This document shows, one piece after another, positions 25,047 through 33,358 of a stretch of DNA of 64,000 bases (its first letter is position 1; each line of letters begins with the position of its first letter). Made by a program: the position numbers and the translations under genes. The notes beneath the pieces were generated by a model. The model saw only the letters and a program-made list of their open reading frames with translations. It was not told the origin of the DNA and did no database searches. The DNA is from Bacteroidota bacterium (GTDB lineage Bacteria; Bacteroidota; Bacteroidia; Chitinophagales; Chitinophagaceae). The DNA is taken from positions 525,809 through 589,808 of the forward strand of contig JAFDXK010000005.1 of assembly GCA_018267965.1 (NCBI GenBank), in the 5' to 3' direction.

Positions 25047-26234
25047 ATGAAAAAGATAACTACACTACTTCTCGCAATTACCTTATCATGCACACTGTAC
25101 GCTCAAAACATGCTGAGCAATGGTTTCGGGTTTATGGCTGCCATTAACGGCAACACATATACCAAAACCAGCAATTTAGGTGCACAGAACTTTCAGTTTG
25201 TATGTGCATCCAGTAACGGTGCATATTTCTATGCTGTCAACTTCAGCACCAGTACCATTTTCATCATCAACAGCAGCACGTATGCTTTTGTTGATTCATT
25301 TACGGGCCCTACACCTCATTATATCACAGCATCTAATGAGCCGAACATGTTATTTACACGAGGCAATCAATCTTTATTACGTTATAACCCAAGCACCAAA
25401 TCACTTACAGACAGTGTGTTGATGCCAAATCTTTGGGGGCTAACTGAGCGTCCTAACTCAAAAGAAATATGGGTAACAGTTGATAGTAACATTAAAGTAG
25501 TAAACTACGCCTCTTCTTTAACTATCACTAATACCATCAAAACATCAAACAACCAATATGATAATTTTGAGGTAGCATTTACGCCAATGGGTACTATCTG
25601 TTACCAAAGTGCATCCAGTAAGAAAAAAATATACAAGATAGATGCCAATACTAAGGCCATCGTTGATTCAATCAATACTGCCCCCTATTCATTCCAGCAA
25701 ATGGTTACCTCTGCCGACAGCAGTAAACTATATGGGTTTTCAAACACTAAACTGTATGCTATAGACCTTGCAACAAAGGCTATTACTGATTCGTCAATGG
25801 TTTCCAATAAGCAAATCATGCATGTGTACAGACATCCAAACCGTGCAGAACTTTGGGCTGTTCATCACTTTAATGATTCCGTAACTGCATTCAACGAAAC
25901 AACTAAAGCTACCATTGCCAGCTTCGGCATAGGACCAAGTCCTTTTTACCTGGCATTTGCTGTCGGAAGCACAGGTATCAATCAAGTAAGTGAAAATAAC
26001 ACCAATGTATTGCTATACCCTAACCCTGCTAATACAAACATCAATTTGGCTTTTGACAACAGCAACAAAAGAGAAATAGTTATCTACAACAGCATTGGTA
26101 CAAAAATGGCTGCATACAACACCAACAATAATACAGCTACACTCGATATTACTTCATTAGCAACAGGCAACTACTTCGTTACTGTAAAAGAAAATAACGA
26201 ACTGGTTAAAACACTAACGTTTATCAAAGAATAG
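25047..26234 (+). CDS. T9SS-exported beta-propeller protein (YncE-like)
   Basis: 395 aa from ATG 25047 (MKKITTLLLAITLSCTLYAQ, signal peptide). The middle (residues 35-300) has repeated blades of the YncE/lactonase-like pattern, with recurring motifs such as VDSINTAPYSFQQM and TKAITDSSM. The last 80 residues (NVLLYPNPANTNINLAF to LVKTLTFIKE) are a type A T9SS C-terminal sorting domain, so the protein should cross the outer membrane and be anchored at the surface or released. Likely a binding protein; ligand unknown. Confidence 0.82.
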   Translation: MKKITTLLLAITLSCTLYAQNMLSNGFGFMAAINGNTYTKTSNLGAQNFQFVCASSNGAYFYAVNFSTSTIFIINSSTYAFVDSFTGPTPHYITASNEPNMLFTRGNQSLLRYNPSTKSLTDSVLMPNLWGLTERPNSKEIWVTVDSNIKVVNYASSLTITNTIKTSNNQYDNFEVAFTPMGTICYQSASSKKKIYKIDANTKAIVDSINTAPYSFQQMVTSADSSKLYGFSNTKLYAIDLATKAITDSSMVSNKQIMHVYRHPNRAELWAVHHFNDSVTAFNETTKATIASFGIGPSPFYLAFAVGSTGINQVSENNTNVLLYPNPANTNINLAFDNSNKREIVIYNSIGTKMAAYNTNNNTATLDITSLATGNYFVTVKENNELVKTLTFIKE

Positions 26235-26260
26235 ACATTTACCCCTCTCTTTATAAAACA

Positions 26261-26293
26261 AAGCCATCTCTTAACAAGTGATGGCTTTTATAT
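26261..26293. terminator. Bidirectional terminator
   Basis: The stem AAAGCCATC / GATGGCTTT with an 11-nt loop is followed by TTTAT and preceded by an A-rich stretch. It lies between converging genes ending at 26234 and 26293. Confidence 0.75.
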
Positions 26294-27150
26294 TATTTAA
26301 CCAATACAAGTTTCTTTCGCTTTATCGTTTTGTAGACAACGATAGCTGCAAAACATAACAGATATAAAGGCCACAAATAAACCAGTGCCAGCAACAGGCT
26401 CGAAAACCAAGCTGCACCATCCTTCAATGCCAACAACAATTTTGTTTTATAAGGCATATCATTTATTGTAGCCTGGTTGGCAACAGTTGTTACCAGCATT
26501 CTTTGAGGTTCATATATATGCACAGCAAAAGTGGCATAGTTATTATCATCCAGTATTTGCAGGTTTTCAATACGCCTGTTTACCACAGCCTGCCTGTTGG
26601 CAATTACCTCGTTGTGCACAGCAGGCGAATCAATTTTCTTCTCCTGTTGCTTAATATCTTGTTTAACAATGTCATTCTTCAGCGAGTTAGATAAATAAGC
26701 TAATGTCATATCCTGTTGTTTCAGGTTACGTACATCTACAAAATCAGACATAGCGGTAATAGCCCTCAAAACAGTATCTAAACAAAATGAAGGCACCTTC
26801 AATTCCATATCAGCTACGGGCATATAAGTGCTGATTTGTTTTACCGAATCATCGGTATAATATTGCTGTTGTGTACCGTAAGTTTCATTCTCCATGCGGC
26901 TTTCCGTTACTACACCACCGGCATCCCTTACTAACCTTTCGGTTGCAGTCATTGTAGATAATACATTATTCACACGGCATTTGAGGTCGGCTGTATAGTT
27001 CCATTTTCTTGATGGAGAATTGATGTCTGTGATATCATTAGCCAGTTGAGTAGAGTCTGCAGTAGCCAGTAAGGCTTCTGCGCTTTTTTGATTCTCGCAG
27101 GATGCGAATACGATGAGCAGCAATAACGCGGGCAAATATTTTGTGCGCAT
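26293..27150 (-). CDS. DUF4349 family lipoprotein
   Basis: 285 aa. The signal MRTKYLPALLLLIVFASCENQKSA has lipobox FASC. It matches the DUF4349 pattern: a ferredoxin-like segment (RKWNYTADLKCRVNNVLS, VRDAGGVVTESRMEN), a long helical coil (about residues 150-185) and a C-terminal transmembrane helix (SLLLALVYLWPLYLLCFAAIVVY, about 250-275) followed by basic residues. An envelope protein of unknown role, anchored at both ends. Isolated gene. Confidence 0.85.
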   Translation of the reverse strand: MRTKYLPALLLLIVFASCENQKSAEALLATADSTQLANDITDINSPSRKWNYTADLKCRVNNVLSTMTATERLVRDAGGVVTESRMENETYGTQQQYYTDDSVKQISTYMPVADMELKVPSFCLDTVLRAITAMSDFVDVRNLKQQDMTLAYLSNSLKNDIVKQDIKQQEKKIDSPAVHNEVIANRQAVVNRRIENLQILDDNNYATFAVHIYEPQRMLVTTVANQATINDMPYKTKLLLALKDGAAWFSSLLLALVYLWPLYLLCFAAIVVYKTIKRKKLVLVK

Positions 27151-27234
27151 AAATAAAAAAGTTTTTGGTTCTTTTATTTATGCATGCAACCCGCAAAAGG
27201 TAATTCGATTGTAGTGTTAAAGATTCTCTAACGT

Positions 27235-28122
27235 TTAGATGATACTGTTGCGTATGGCAAACTTATGACAAAGCTCCATCGCCTTTGTATGAAATGCATT
27301 GTTGTAGTAAGCGGGTAGTTGTGTACTGTTATCAAACAGGCGATGATATTTCTCAAGCAAATGAGGATAGTGTTTTTCTACCGCACGAAACACCAATGTC
27401 TTACTATCTGAGGCGTTGTTACCAAACAGTGTAATAGTAGATGGAAATATGTATTGCGCCCCGGCATTTTTAAACGATTGAAACATCAGTTCCAAATGCT
27501 CGCCCGTATCTGATATATAAGGCAATAAGGGCATCATACTAACTCCTGTAAGAAAATCCTTGGATGCTACAGTACGCAATGTTTCTAACCGCTCACTTGG
27601 TGGTGGAGCTCCCGGTTCAAATATCGAAGCAATCTTATCATCAACGGTAGAAAATGAAAATGTAATGAATGCTTTTTGCTTCAACTTACTTTCTAAATCA
27701 GCAGGGAGAATCGCCTGCTCACTAATCTGCTGTATCAAATCCAAATCTCTCAACACCAGCGTAGAACGCGTAATAACATGTAGCGGAAAACGATAGTGCA
27801 AAATCACCTCAAGCAACTGCCGTGTAAGTTGCAGGTCTTTCTCAAAATGCAGGTACGGGTCTGTGGCAGATGACATCACGATGATGCCATATTGCCCTTT
27901 CTTCGCCCTGTTGTGCAGTTGTTTTTCGAGTAGTTCTACAGCATTAGCCTTTACCGAAAGCTTCTCTTCCATGTGGGTGCCGTACTTGCTGCCGCGTATA
28001 TAACAGAACAGGCAATTGAAAGAACAACCACTATAAGGGTTAATGGTATAGTCGTCGAGAAACCATGGGTCTCTGCGCTTGGTTTTGTTTAATATGCTCT
28101 TAACCTGTATATCTGTGGGCAT
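27235..28122 (-). CDS. SPL family radical SAM protein
   Basis: 295 aa from ATG 28122 (MPTDIQVKSILNKTK). The radical SAM cluster motif CSFNCLFC (Cys-x3-Cys-x2-Cys) is at about residues 35-42, after PYSGC, as in spore photoproduct lyase-like proteins of the Rv2578c group. The downstream SSATDPYLH and TRSTLVLRDLDLI segments are also family-typical. The protein should cleave SAM reductively; the substrate is unknown. Its start overlaps the end of the AlkD-like gene, so the two DNA-repair-like proteins are translated from one transcript. A start at 28146 is also possible. Confidence 0.85.
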   Translation of the reverse strand: MPTDIQVKSILNKTKRRDPWFLDDYTINPYSGCSFNCLFCYIRGSKYGTHMEEKLSVKANAVELLEKQLHNRAKKGQYGIIVMSSATDPYLHFEKDLQLTRQLLEVILHYRFPLHVITRSTLVLRDLDLIQQISEQAILPADLESKLKQKAFITFSFSTVDDKIASIFEPGAPPPSERLETLRTVASKDFLTGVSMMPLLPYISDTGEHLELMFQSFKNAGAQYIFPSTITLFGNNASDSKTLVFRAVEKHYPHLLEKYHRLFDNSTQLPAYYNNAFHTKAMELCHKFAIRNSII

Positions 28123-28825
28123 ACTTCCATGTACGGCCAAGGCCAATTGTAACCTTAGTTCTGAACCATTGTTTTACATCATCGCTATCGATGACACCCC
28201 GGTAGCGTTCTATTATTTCAGGATGGAACTTGGCAGTTGTCTTAGCTGCCCACCCTATTCCTTTCTTAGTATGAAAATCTGTAGTACCCGCCAAAGACAG
28301 CAACAACCTGAATACCTCATCTGCATATTGTTTCTTCAATCCCTTCTTAACTGCATAATGTGCAGCAACACCAATACTCCGCACTATCCATTTATCATCA
28401 TGCTTTGCAAATTTATTCAGTTCGGGTATAGTTTGTTCAGGCATAGTTAACAATGCATGACCCACCACCCGCTCGCCTATAATATCACATACATACCATT
28501 CATTGCCTGCAATGATGTATTCCACTGCCTTATTCAAAGATTGTTTGAAGTATTGTTCCAGCCTTAGTTGTAACACCATGCCTGCTAACACATTACCACC
28601 GATTTCATTCAGCGCTATGATGCTATCCAACAATGCTAACTGGGATGCCTTGGGGATAGATATATACAATTCCTTCGCCGCATATTCCAAAACAGGAAAA
28701 CGTACTTTCTTTTTAAGTATCGAAGATTGCAGGTAACCCACACAGGCACTATTATCGTTTTTATCAAACAGTGTTATTGCCCTTTGTACGTAAGGAGCTA
28801 TTGCTGCTTTACTACCAATTATCAT
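28100..28825 (-). CDS. DNA alkylation repair (AlkD/HEAT) family protein
   Basis: 241 aa of HEAT-like helical repeats. The second half has AlkD-like features: NEWYVCDIIGERVVGHALL, DDKWIVRSIGVAAHYAVKKG and TKKGIGWAAKTTAKFHPE. AlkD-type glycosylases excise alkylated bases without base flipping. The key residues were not all checked, so activity is unproven. It is upstream of, and overlaps, the radical SAM gene; a role for the pair in DNA damage repair is inferred. Confidence 0.82.
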   Translation of the reverse strand: MIIGSKAAIAPYVQRAITLFDKNDNSACVGYLQSSILKKKVRFPVLEYAAKELYISIPKASQLALLDSIIALNEIGGNVLAGMVLQLRLEQYFKQSLNKAVEYIIAGNEWYVCDIIGERVVGHALLTMPEQTIPELNKFAKHDDKWIVRSIGVAAHYAVKKGLKKQYADEVFRLLLSLAGTTDFHTKKGIGWAAKTTAKFHPEIIERYRGVIDSDDVKQWFRTKVTIGLGRTWKYAHRYTG

Positions 28826-28837
28826 AGAGGGTATAAA

Positions 28838-28866
28838 AAAACCGGTTATTATAACCGGTTGTAACT
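28838..28866 (-). terminator. Terminator overlapping the stop of the RRM gene
   Basis: AACCGGTTAT / ATAACCGGTT forms a near-perfect hairpin followed on the minus strand by a T run (28834-28840). The hairpin includes the last codons (Asn-Arg-Leu) and the stop of the RRM gene. Confidence 0.75.
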
Positions 28867-29457
28867 ATCATCATCATTATTTCTGGGGCGATACCCACCG
28901 TCATTGTTTCTGTCACGGTTGTAGCCACCACTATCATTATTTCTATCACGGTTGAAACCTCCACCGCTGCTCCTGTCGCGATTAAATCCGCCACCACTGC
29001 TCCTTTCACGATTAAATCCGCCACCATCATTACTTCTCGGACGATATCCTCCGCCGTCGTTACTTCTCGGACGATAACCTCCTCCACTGCCACCATCGCG
29101 ATTGAAACCTCCGCCGCCACTTCTGTCACGGTTGAAACCACCACCGCCGCCGCGATTGAAACCTCCGCCGCCACCGCGGTTAAAACCTCCACGGCCACCG
29201 CCACCACCTTGCTGTCCTTTAGGTTTTGCTTCTTTTACAGATATTATCTGTCCTTCAAAAAAGGTCATGTCAATATTATCAATAGCATCGAAGGCTTGAA
29301 ACCTGTCAGCCATTTCAACAAAACCGAATCCTTTTGGCATACCGGTCTCGCTATCCTTGATTATTTTAACAGATACAACTTCACCAAATTCAGAAAACGC
29401 TTTCTCAAGGGATTGTTCGGTGGTTTCAGGGCTTAGATTGCCAACAAATAGATTCAT
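28849..29457 (-). CDS. RRM RNA-binding protein with Gly/Arg/Asn-rich tail
   Basis: 202 aa. Residues 1-78 are one RRM: RNP2 is LFVGNLS and RNP1 is KGFGFVEM. The remainder is low-complexity and repeated: five to eight units of GGGFNRD and GGYRPRSND types. Such RGG-like tails bind RNA weakly and promote condensation. Single-RRM proteins of this type are abundant in Bacteroidota and are often cold- or stress-linked; this one stands alone. The DNA of the tail is highly repetitive and could change length by recombination. Confidence 0.9.
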   Translation of the reverse strand: MNLFVGNLSPETTEQSLEKAFSEFGEVVSVKIIKDSETGMPKGFGFVEMADRFQAFDAIDNIDMTFFEGQIISVKEAKPKGQQGGGGGRGGFNRGGGGGFNRGGGGGFNRDRSGGGGFNRDGGSGGGYRPRSNDGGGYRPRSNDGGGFNRERSSGGGFNRDRSSGGGFNRDRNNDSGGYNRDRNNDGGYRPRNNDDDSYNRL

Positions 29458-29585
29458 AACAAAAATTAAGGATACAAATATAACATTTTAAAAGCAAACA
29501 AGCCATAGGCAAAGAATACCTGAACATAGTGGTATATATGTAAAATCATATAGTTTAAGTATATTTAGAGACAACTACAACGTAT

Positions 29586-29714
29586 ATGAAAAAGATAGCT
29601 CCCTTTATCATTGCACTTATCTTAATTTCGCTGATAGCTGAAAGCTGTAGAACTAACCGCCCGCCCAAAAGCACAGGGCATAAGACCTACCGCGAGAGCC
29701 GCAAGAACAGATAA
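29586..29714 (+). CDS. Very small lipoprotein, 42 aa
   Basis: ATG 29586: MKKIAPFIIALILISLIAESC then a short basic tail (RTNRPPKSTGHKTYRESRKNR). The Cys at residue 21 fits a lipobox (AESC). It ends 4 bp before the MCE gene start, so it leads a three-gene operon (lipoprotein, MCE, thioredoxin). It could be a partner of the MCE protein. Function unknown; it is short, but the signal peptide and spacing support it. Confidence 0.65.
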   Translation: MKKIAPFIIALILISLIAESCRTNRPPKSTGHKTYRESRKNR

Positions 29715-29718
29715 CTAA

Positions 29719-30627
29719 ATGCAGCGAAAGATCATTAATACAATACTTGGCGTTATTATAGTAATCGCCTTGTGTATTGTATTGTTTACAGAACGTTTCT
29801 CGAATTATGTAGCATATAAAGCTGTATTTAGCAGGGCTAATGGCATACAGGCCTCATCACAGGTATTGATAAAAGGTGCACTGGTTGGCAAGATAAAATC
29901 TATCGACCTCGAAGATTCCAATATTGTGGTCGTGCTTTCTGTAAAAAAAGACATCCCGCTGCATAAAGGCACAATAGCTATCATCAGTTCGGGAAGCACT
30001 GCATCCGGGCCTTGTATTAGCCTGGAACCCGGTCATAGCGACACGATTCTCTCCCCCGGCGACGTGCTGCCTACGGCAATAGACCCCGGTACTATGCCGC
30101 TTGAAAAAAGGATAACACCTTTTTTTATTACTGCTAAATACATGATAAAAACTGCAGACAGCACAATTCATGCTATTGACTTGTTTTCTCAAACAGGTAT
30201 TATTACAGGTTTTGTCAAACCGTTATCGGGTGCTGAAAAAAGCATGCAAAAATATGCAATGCTGTCAGGCGATATGAATGGTAAAATGGATGCACTTGGC
30301 AAGAGTATAAATAACATAAGTACGAGCGCCAATATTTATGCTGCAAAAAGCAGAGGATGGGATACTTCTATAAAAAACATGGATAACCAATTGGCAGGTA
30401 TTGCAAAGGATTCACTGGGTAAATCACTGCACGAAACAGGCCAATCGCTGAAAAAGCTATCGTCGCTGATAAAAGATTTGAATCATAACAACACTACCCT
30501 CAACTATAAAACTACTTATACTAAAACCAACACAGGCGTTACAAACGCTAATCAATCTGCTAAAGAATACAAAGACAATCCTCCGGGTTTTAGCATATTC
30601 GGTAAGAGTAAAAAGAAAAAGAAATAA
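29719..30627 (+). CDS. MlaD/MCE-domain protein
   Basis: 302 aa. One N-terminal transmembrane helix (residues 7-24) is followed by an MCE domain (about 33-110; for example FSRANGIQASSQVLIKGALVGKIKSIDL) and a long, helical, polar C-terminal region with a Lys-rich end (FGKSKKKKK). MCE proteins form hexameric rings that carry lipids between the two membranes. Unlike the Mla set, no ATPase or permease lies nearby; the neighbours are a tiny lipoprotein and a thioredoxin. The substrate is therefore open. Confidence 0.85.
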   Translation: MQRKIINTILGVIIVIALCIVLFTERFSNYVAYKAVFSRANGIQASSQVLIKGALVGKIKSIDLEDSNIVVVLSVKKDIPLHKGTIAIISSGSTASGPCISLEPGHSDTILSPGDVLPTAIDPGTMPLEKRITPFFITAKYMIKTADSTIHAIDLFSQTGIITGFVKPLSGAEKSMQKYAMLSGDMNGKMDALGKSINNISTSANIYAAKSRGWDTSIKNMDNQLAGIAKDSLGKSLHETGQSLKKLSSLIKDLNHNNTTLNYKTTYTKTNTGVTNANQSAKEYKDNPPGFSIFGKSKKKKK

Positions 30628-31130
30628 TGAAACCAATATTATACAGCATAACCATAACGCTGTTTACACTTCAAATGGCTATGGCGCAGGATACTACCAA
30701 GCCTGTGATATACCACCCCGAAGTCAATGCGCAAAAAGAAATTAATGAAGCAGTAGCTAAAGCTAAAAAAGAGCATAAACACGTACTGCTGCAGGTAGGT
30801 GGCAACTGGTGTGTATGGTGCATGCGTTTTCATAAATTGGTCGAGAACGATACAATGCTCACTCGCCTGGTAAATGAAAATTATGTAGTAGTGCATGTGA
30901 ATTACAGCAAAGAAAACAAGAATGCAGAAGTGCTGAAGAAGCTCGATTATCCTCAACGCTTTGGCTTTCCTGTATTTGTAGTATTGGATGCCAACGGCAA
31001 GCGGATACATACACAAAATTCGGGCTACCTGGAAGAAGGCAAAGGACATAGCCCGGCTAAGGTGGCAGAGTTTTTAAAGCAGTGGGCGCCTTCGGCTCTT
31101 AACCCTGACAACTATAAGAAAGATAATTAG
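30627..31130 (+). CDS. Exported thioredoxin-fold protein
   Basis: 167 aa, signal peptide to about residue 20. The thioredoxin motif is WCVWC in GGNWCVWCMRFHKL, at about residues 56-60, of the DUF255/Thioredoxin_7 type. It should act as a periplasmic thiol oxidoreductase. The ATG at 30627 overlaps the MCE stop (TAATG), so translation is coupled. It ends 4 bp inside the converging barrel gene's stop region. Confidence 0.87.
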   Translation: MKPILYSITITLFTLQMAMAQDTTKPVIYHPEVNAQKEINEAVAKAKKEHKHVLLQVGGNWCVWCMRFHKLVENDTMLTRLVNENYVVVHVNYSKENKNAEVLKKLDYPQRFGFPVFVVLDANGKRIHTQNSGYLEEGKGHSPAKVAEFLKQWAPSALNPDNYKKDN

Positions 31131-31813
31131 CGTGCTTGTCCGCTACCAATCAGGTACATCAACCCGAGGTTGAAAAAATTATTATACTGTGCACCACCAC
31201 CATAACCCAGCGGGATATTATTAGCATCGCGTATAGTACTTAATGAATACTGGTATTTTGCATTAACAAACAGGCCATCACCTATTTGCATAGAACCTTT
31301 AATCACAAAATTATAATCCTGTTTGTGGAAAGGATGTGTTGCAGGGTCGAAATTATAATACTGTTGTGTTACTGCTTCTTCTTTTACTTTTACTAATTGC
31401 CCATAGGACGCACCTACACCTATCTGCCATCTCTTATCCAACTGAAAATTGAAAATTACAGGCACTTCTGCATAATTGAGTTTCAGGTAGTATTTATCAA
31501 ACCCCGTACCGGTGTAATAATTATTGTACTCCATCACACCAACACTACCCTTCTCTGTATACAATATCTCCATGCTCACAAACAAACGCTTCAATACTTT
31601 TATATACACAATACCACCCGCATTCAAACCTACTTTGTGATACCCGCCATACCCGTCGCCATCTACGGTTGAGAAATTAGCACCTGCCGTTATACCTCCA
31701 TAAAAGAACCTGTCGGGGTTGGCAAAAAAGCCCACACTCTTGCTTTGTGCATTTGCAATATTACTTGCAAACAATGCCATTAATAATATGCTCCAAACAA
31801 AATTTCTTTTCAT
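31127..31813 (-). CDS. PorT-like outer-membrane beta-barrel protein (paralogue 1)
   Basis: 228 aa with a signal peptide ending NANAQS. Characteristic strands: FYGGITAGANFSTVDGDGY, GYHKVGLNAGGIVY, VSMEILYTEKGS, KLNYAEVPVIFNF and the C-terminal NNFFNLGLMYLIG. This fits the PF13568-type barrel found in T9SS and outer-membrane proteins such as PorT. It shares YHKVGLN, GGIVY and EILYT with the gene at 32324-33028, so the two are tandem paralogues with a thioesterase gene between. No specific role can be read from it. Confidence 0.82.
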   Translation of the reverse strand: MKRNFVWSILLMALFASNIANAQSKSVGFFANPDRFFYGGITAGANFSTVDGDGYGGYHKVGLNAGGIVYIKVLKRLFVSMEILYTEKGSVGVMEYNNYYTGTGFDKYYLKLNYAEVPVIFNFQLDKRWQIGVGASYGQLVKVKEEAVTQQYYNFDPATHPFHKQDYNFVIKGSMQIGDGLFVNAKYQYSLSTIRDANNIPLGYGGGAQYNNFFNLGLMYLIGSGQAR

Positions 31814-31852
31814 CTGCCTGTATAACGTTCGACTCTTGTTTTCTATTGCGGT

Positions 31853-32269
31853 TTAATATGTTTTCCCCTCCAGTTCACTCACTTTATTGCGCAAAGCATC
31901 CGATATCAGCACTTTTTCGTTAGCATCAAAATCATACATCACAATCACATCTTCAGCCTCTGCTGCTAATTCATTATCACTGTTCAATATACGGTGGCTG
32001 ATACCAAAACTCGTGTTCTTCATGTAAGTAACAGATGATTCAATAACAATATTGCCGGGGTAGAACAATGGCTTCTGAAAACGACAGGATGTTGATAATA
32101 ACATAGGCCCTATGCCATCTTCTTTCAATGAATTGATGCCGATGGTCTCCCAATAATTGACACGAGCCGCCTGTACATATTTAAAGTAAGACACATTGTT
32201 GATGTGCCCGAACAGGTCCATCTCGCTCCAATCTAACCTCAGCGGCAACTTTACCGGATAATTATGCAT
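31853..32269 (-). CDS. Acyl-CoA thioesterase (4HBT hotdog)
   Basis: 138 aa, single hotdog domain. The signature is DWSEMDLFGHINNVSYFKYVQAARVNYWE, with the catalytic Asp in the first segment (DxxGHxNN). Family members hydrolyse 4-hydroxybenzoyl-CoA or medium/long acyl-CoAs in the cytosol. It is the middle gene of a minus-strand group with two barrel paralogues. Confidence 0.9.
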   Translation of the reverse strand: MHNYPVKLPLRLDWSEMDLFGHINNVSYFKYVQAARVNYWETIGINSLKEDGIGPMLLSTSCRFQKPLFYPGNIVIESSVTYMKNTSFGISHRILNSDNELAAEAEDVIVMYDFDANEKVLISDALRNKVSELEGKTY

Positions 32270-32323
32270 ATCACTTTATTCAGGATAAAGTTACATGCAA
32301 AAAGCAATGCAATTGCAGGGAAA

Positions 32324-33028
32324 TTAGTTAGGGCTTTTCTTGTAATTCTGACCGAATAAATAAACCAGCCTCACTACATAAGAGTTGTTATACTGCTCGG
32401 CACGTGCAAGTCCCGTATAAACACCCTTGCGAACAGGCACTAAAGAATATTGGAAACGAACATTGAAATAGAATCCTTTATATACCCGAAGATTAAGCCC
32501 AAGCACTACACTAATATCGCTTTTTTTAAAGGCGTACCTATCCAGTTTAACAGTATCATCAAACTTTGGATTATCTGTTGTGATACTTTCTTTAGAACTA
32601 ACTAATTGTGCATAAGAAAAACCTGCACTTATGTGACTTCTCCTTTTATCAAAAAAATTCAGCATCACCGGTATCTCAGCATAGTTAAGTTTGATACTGT
32701 AATTCCGTATCTCATTGGCGCCTATGGCTACGCCAATCTTTTGCGGACCATTGCTTTTACTTCCTCTCTGGGTGTACAATATCTCAACGCTACCAGCCAT
32801 AAAATCTGAAAACTTAGAATATACTATACCACCTACATTCAATCCTACTTTGTGATAACCGGCATAACTATCACCATCTACCTGCGTAAAGTTTGCTCCT
32901 AAAACAGGACCACCAAAGAATGTATTTTCATTTTCTATATAATAATTCTGCGCATATAGATTATGAGCAGCAGCAGTAAAACCCAATAAGGCAACAATAA
33001 ATCCTGCGAATTTTCTAATTTTAGCCAT
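32324..33028 (-). CDS. PorT-like outer-membrane beta-barrel protein (paralogue 2)
   Basis: 234 aa, signal peptide ending NLYAQN. Shared motifs with the 31127 gene: GANFTQVDGDSYAGYHKVGLN, GGIVYSKF, VEILYTQRGS, KLNYAEIPVMLNFF. This copy ends VVRLVYLFGQNYKKSPN, with a basic tail, not the typical Phe. Probably a second copy after duplication; the intervening thioesterase gene separates them. Function unknown. Confidence 0.82.
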   Translation of the reverse strand: MAKIRKFAGFIVALLGFTAAAHNLYAQNYYIENENTFFGGPVLGANFTQVDGDSYAGYHKVGLNVGGIVYSKFSDFMAGSVEILYTQRGSKSNGPQKIGVAIGANEIRNYSIKLNYAEIPVMLNFFDKRRSHISAGFSYAQLVSSKESITTDNPKFDDTVKLDRYAFKKSDISVVLGLNLRVYKGFYFNVRFQYSLVPVRKGVYTGLARAEQYNNSYVVRLVYLFGQNYKKSPN

Positions 33029-33046
33029 CGAAACCGGAATTGCAAA

Positions 33047-33358
33047 ATGAGCTTCAAATATACGCCAAACACCCTTAAAAAACTGGAACAGCTTTTTGAG
33101 GAAGCCAAATACATCATACGTTACGAGAAAGGAAACTTCAATTCCGGCTACTGTTTGATTGAAGACAGGCGTGTGGCGGTCATCAACAAGTTTTTGAGTA
33201 TAGAAGGGCGTATCAACGCACTGATAGAAATTTTACCTTCAATTGACGTAAACGTGGATGATCTGAGCGGTGAAATGCAAAAATTATACAGCCAACTGAA
33301 GGCTACCCCAAGTGCAACATCTGAAACTTCCGAACAACAAGAAATAGACGCTCAATAG
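33047..33358 (+). CDS. Small conserved helical protein, 103 aa
   Basis: MSFKYTPNTLKKLEQLFEEAKYIIRYEKGNFNSGYCLIEDRRVAVINKFLSIEGRINALIEIL: an alpha/beta protein conserved in Bacteroidota as I recall, of unknown function. The C-terminal 20 residues are Ser/Thr/Glu-rich. Its stop TAG overlaps the GTG start of the next gene (TAGTG), so translation is coupled to the MBL protein. Confidence 0.8.
   Translation: MSFKYTPNTLKKLEQLFEEAKYIIRYEKGNFNSGYCLIEDRRVAVINKFLSIEGRINALIEILPSIDVNVDDLSGEMQKLYSQLKATPSATSETSEQQEIDAQ

Noticed and set aside
28900..29220. Tandem DNA repeats resembling a CRISPR array
   Set aside because: They encode the Gly/Arg/Asn-rich tail of the RRM protein in frame; units have no spacers.
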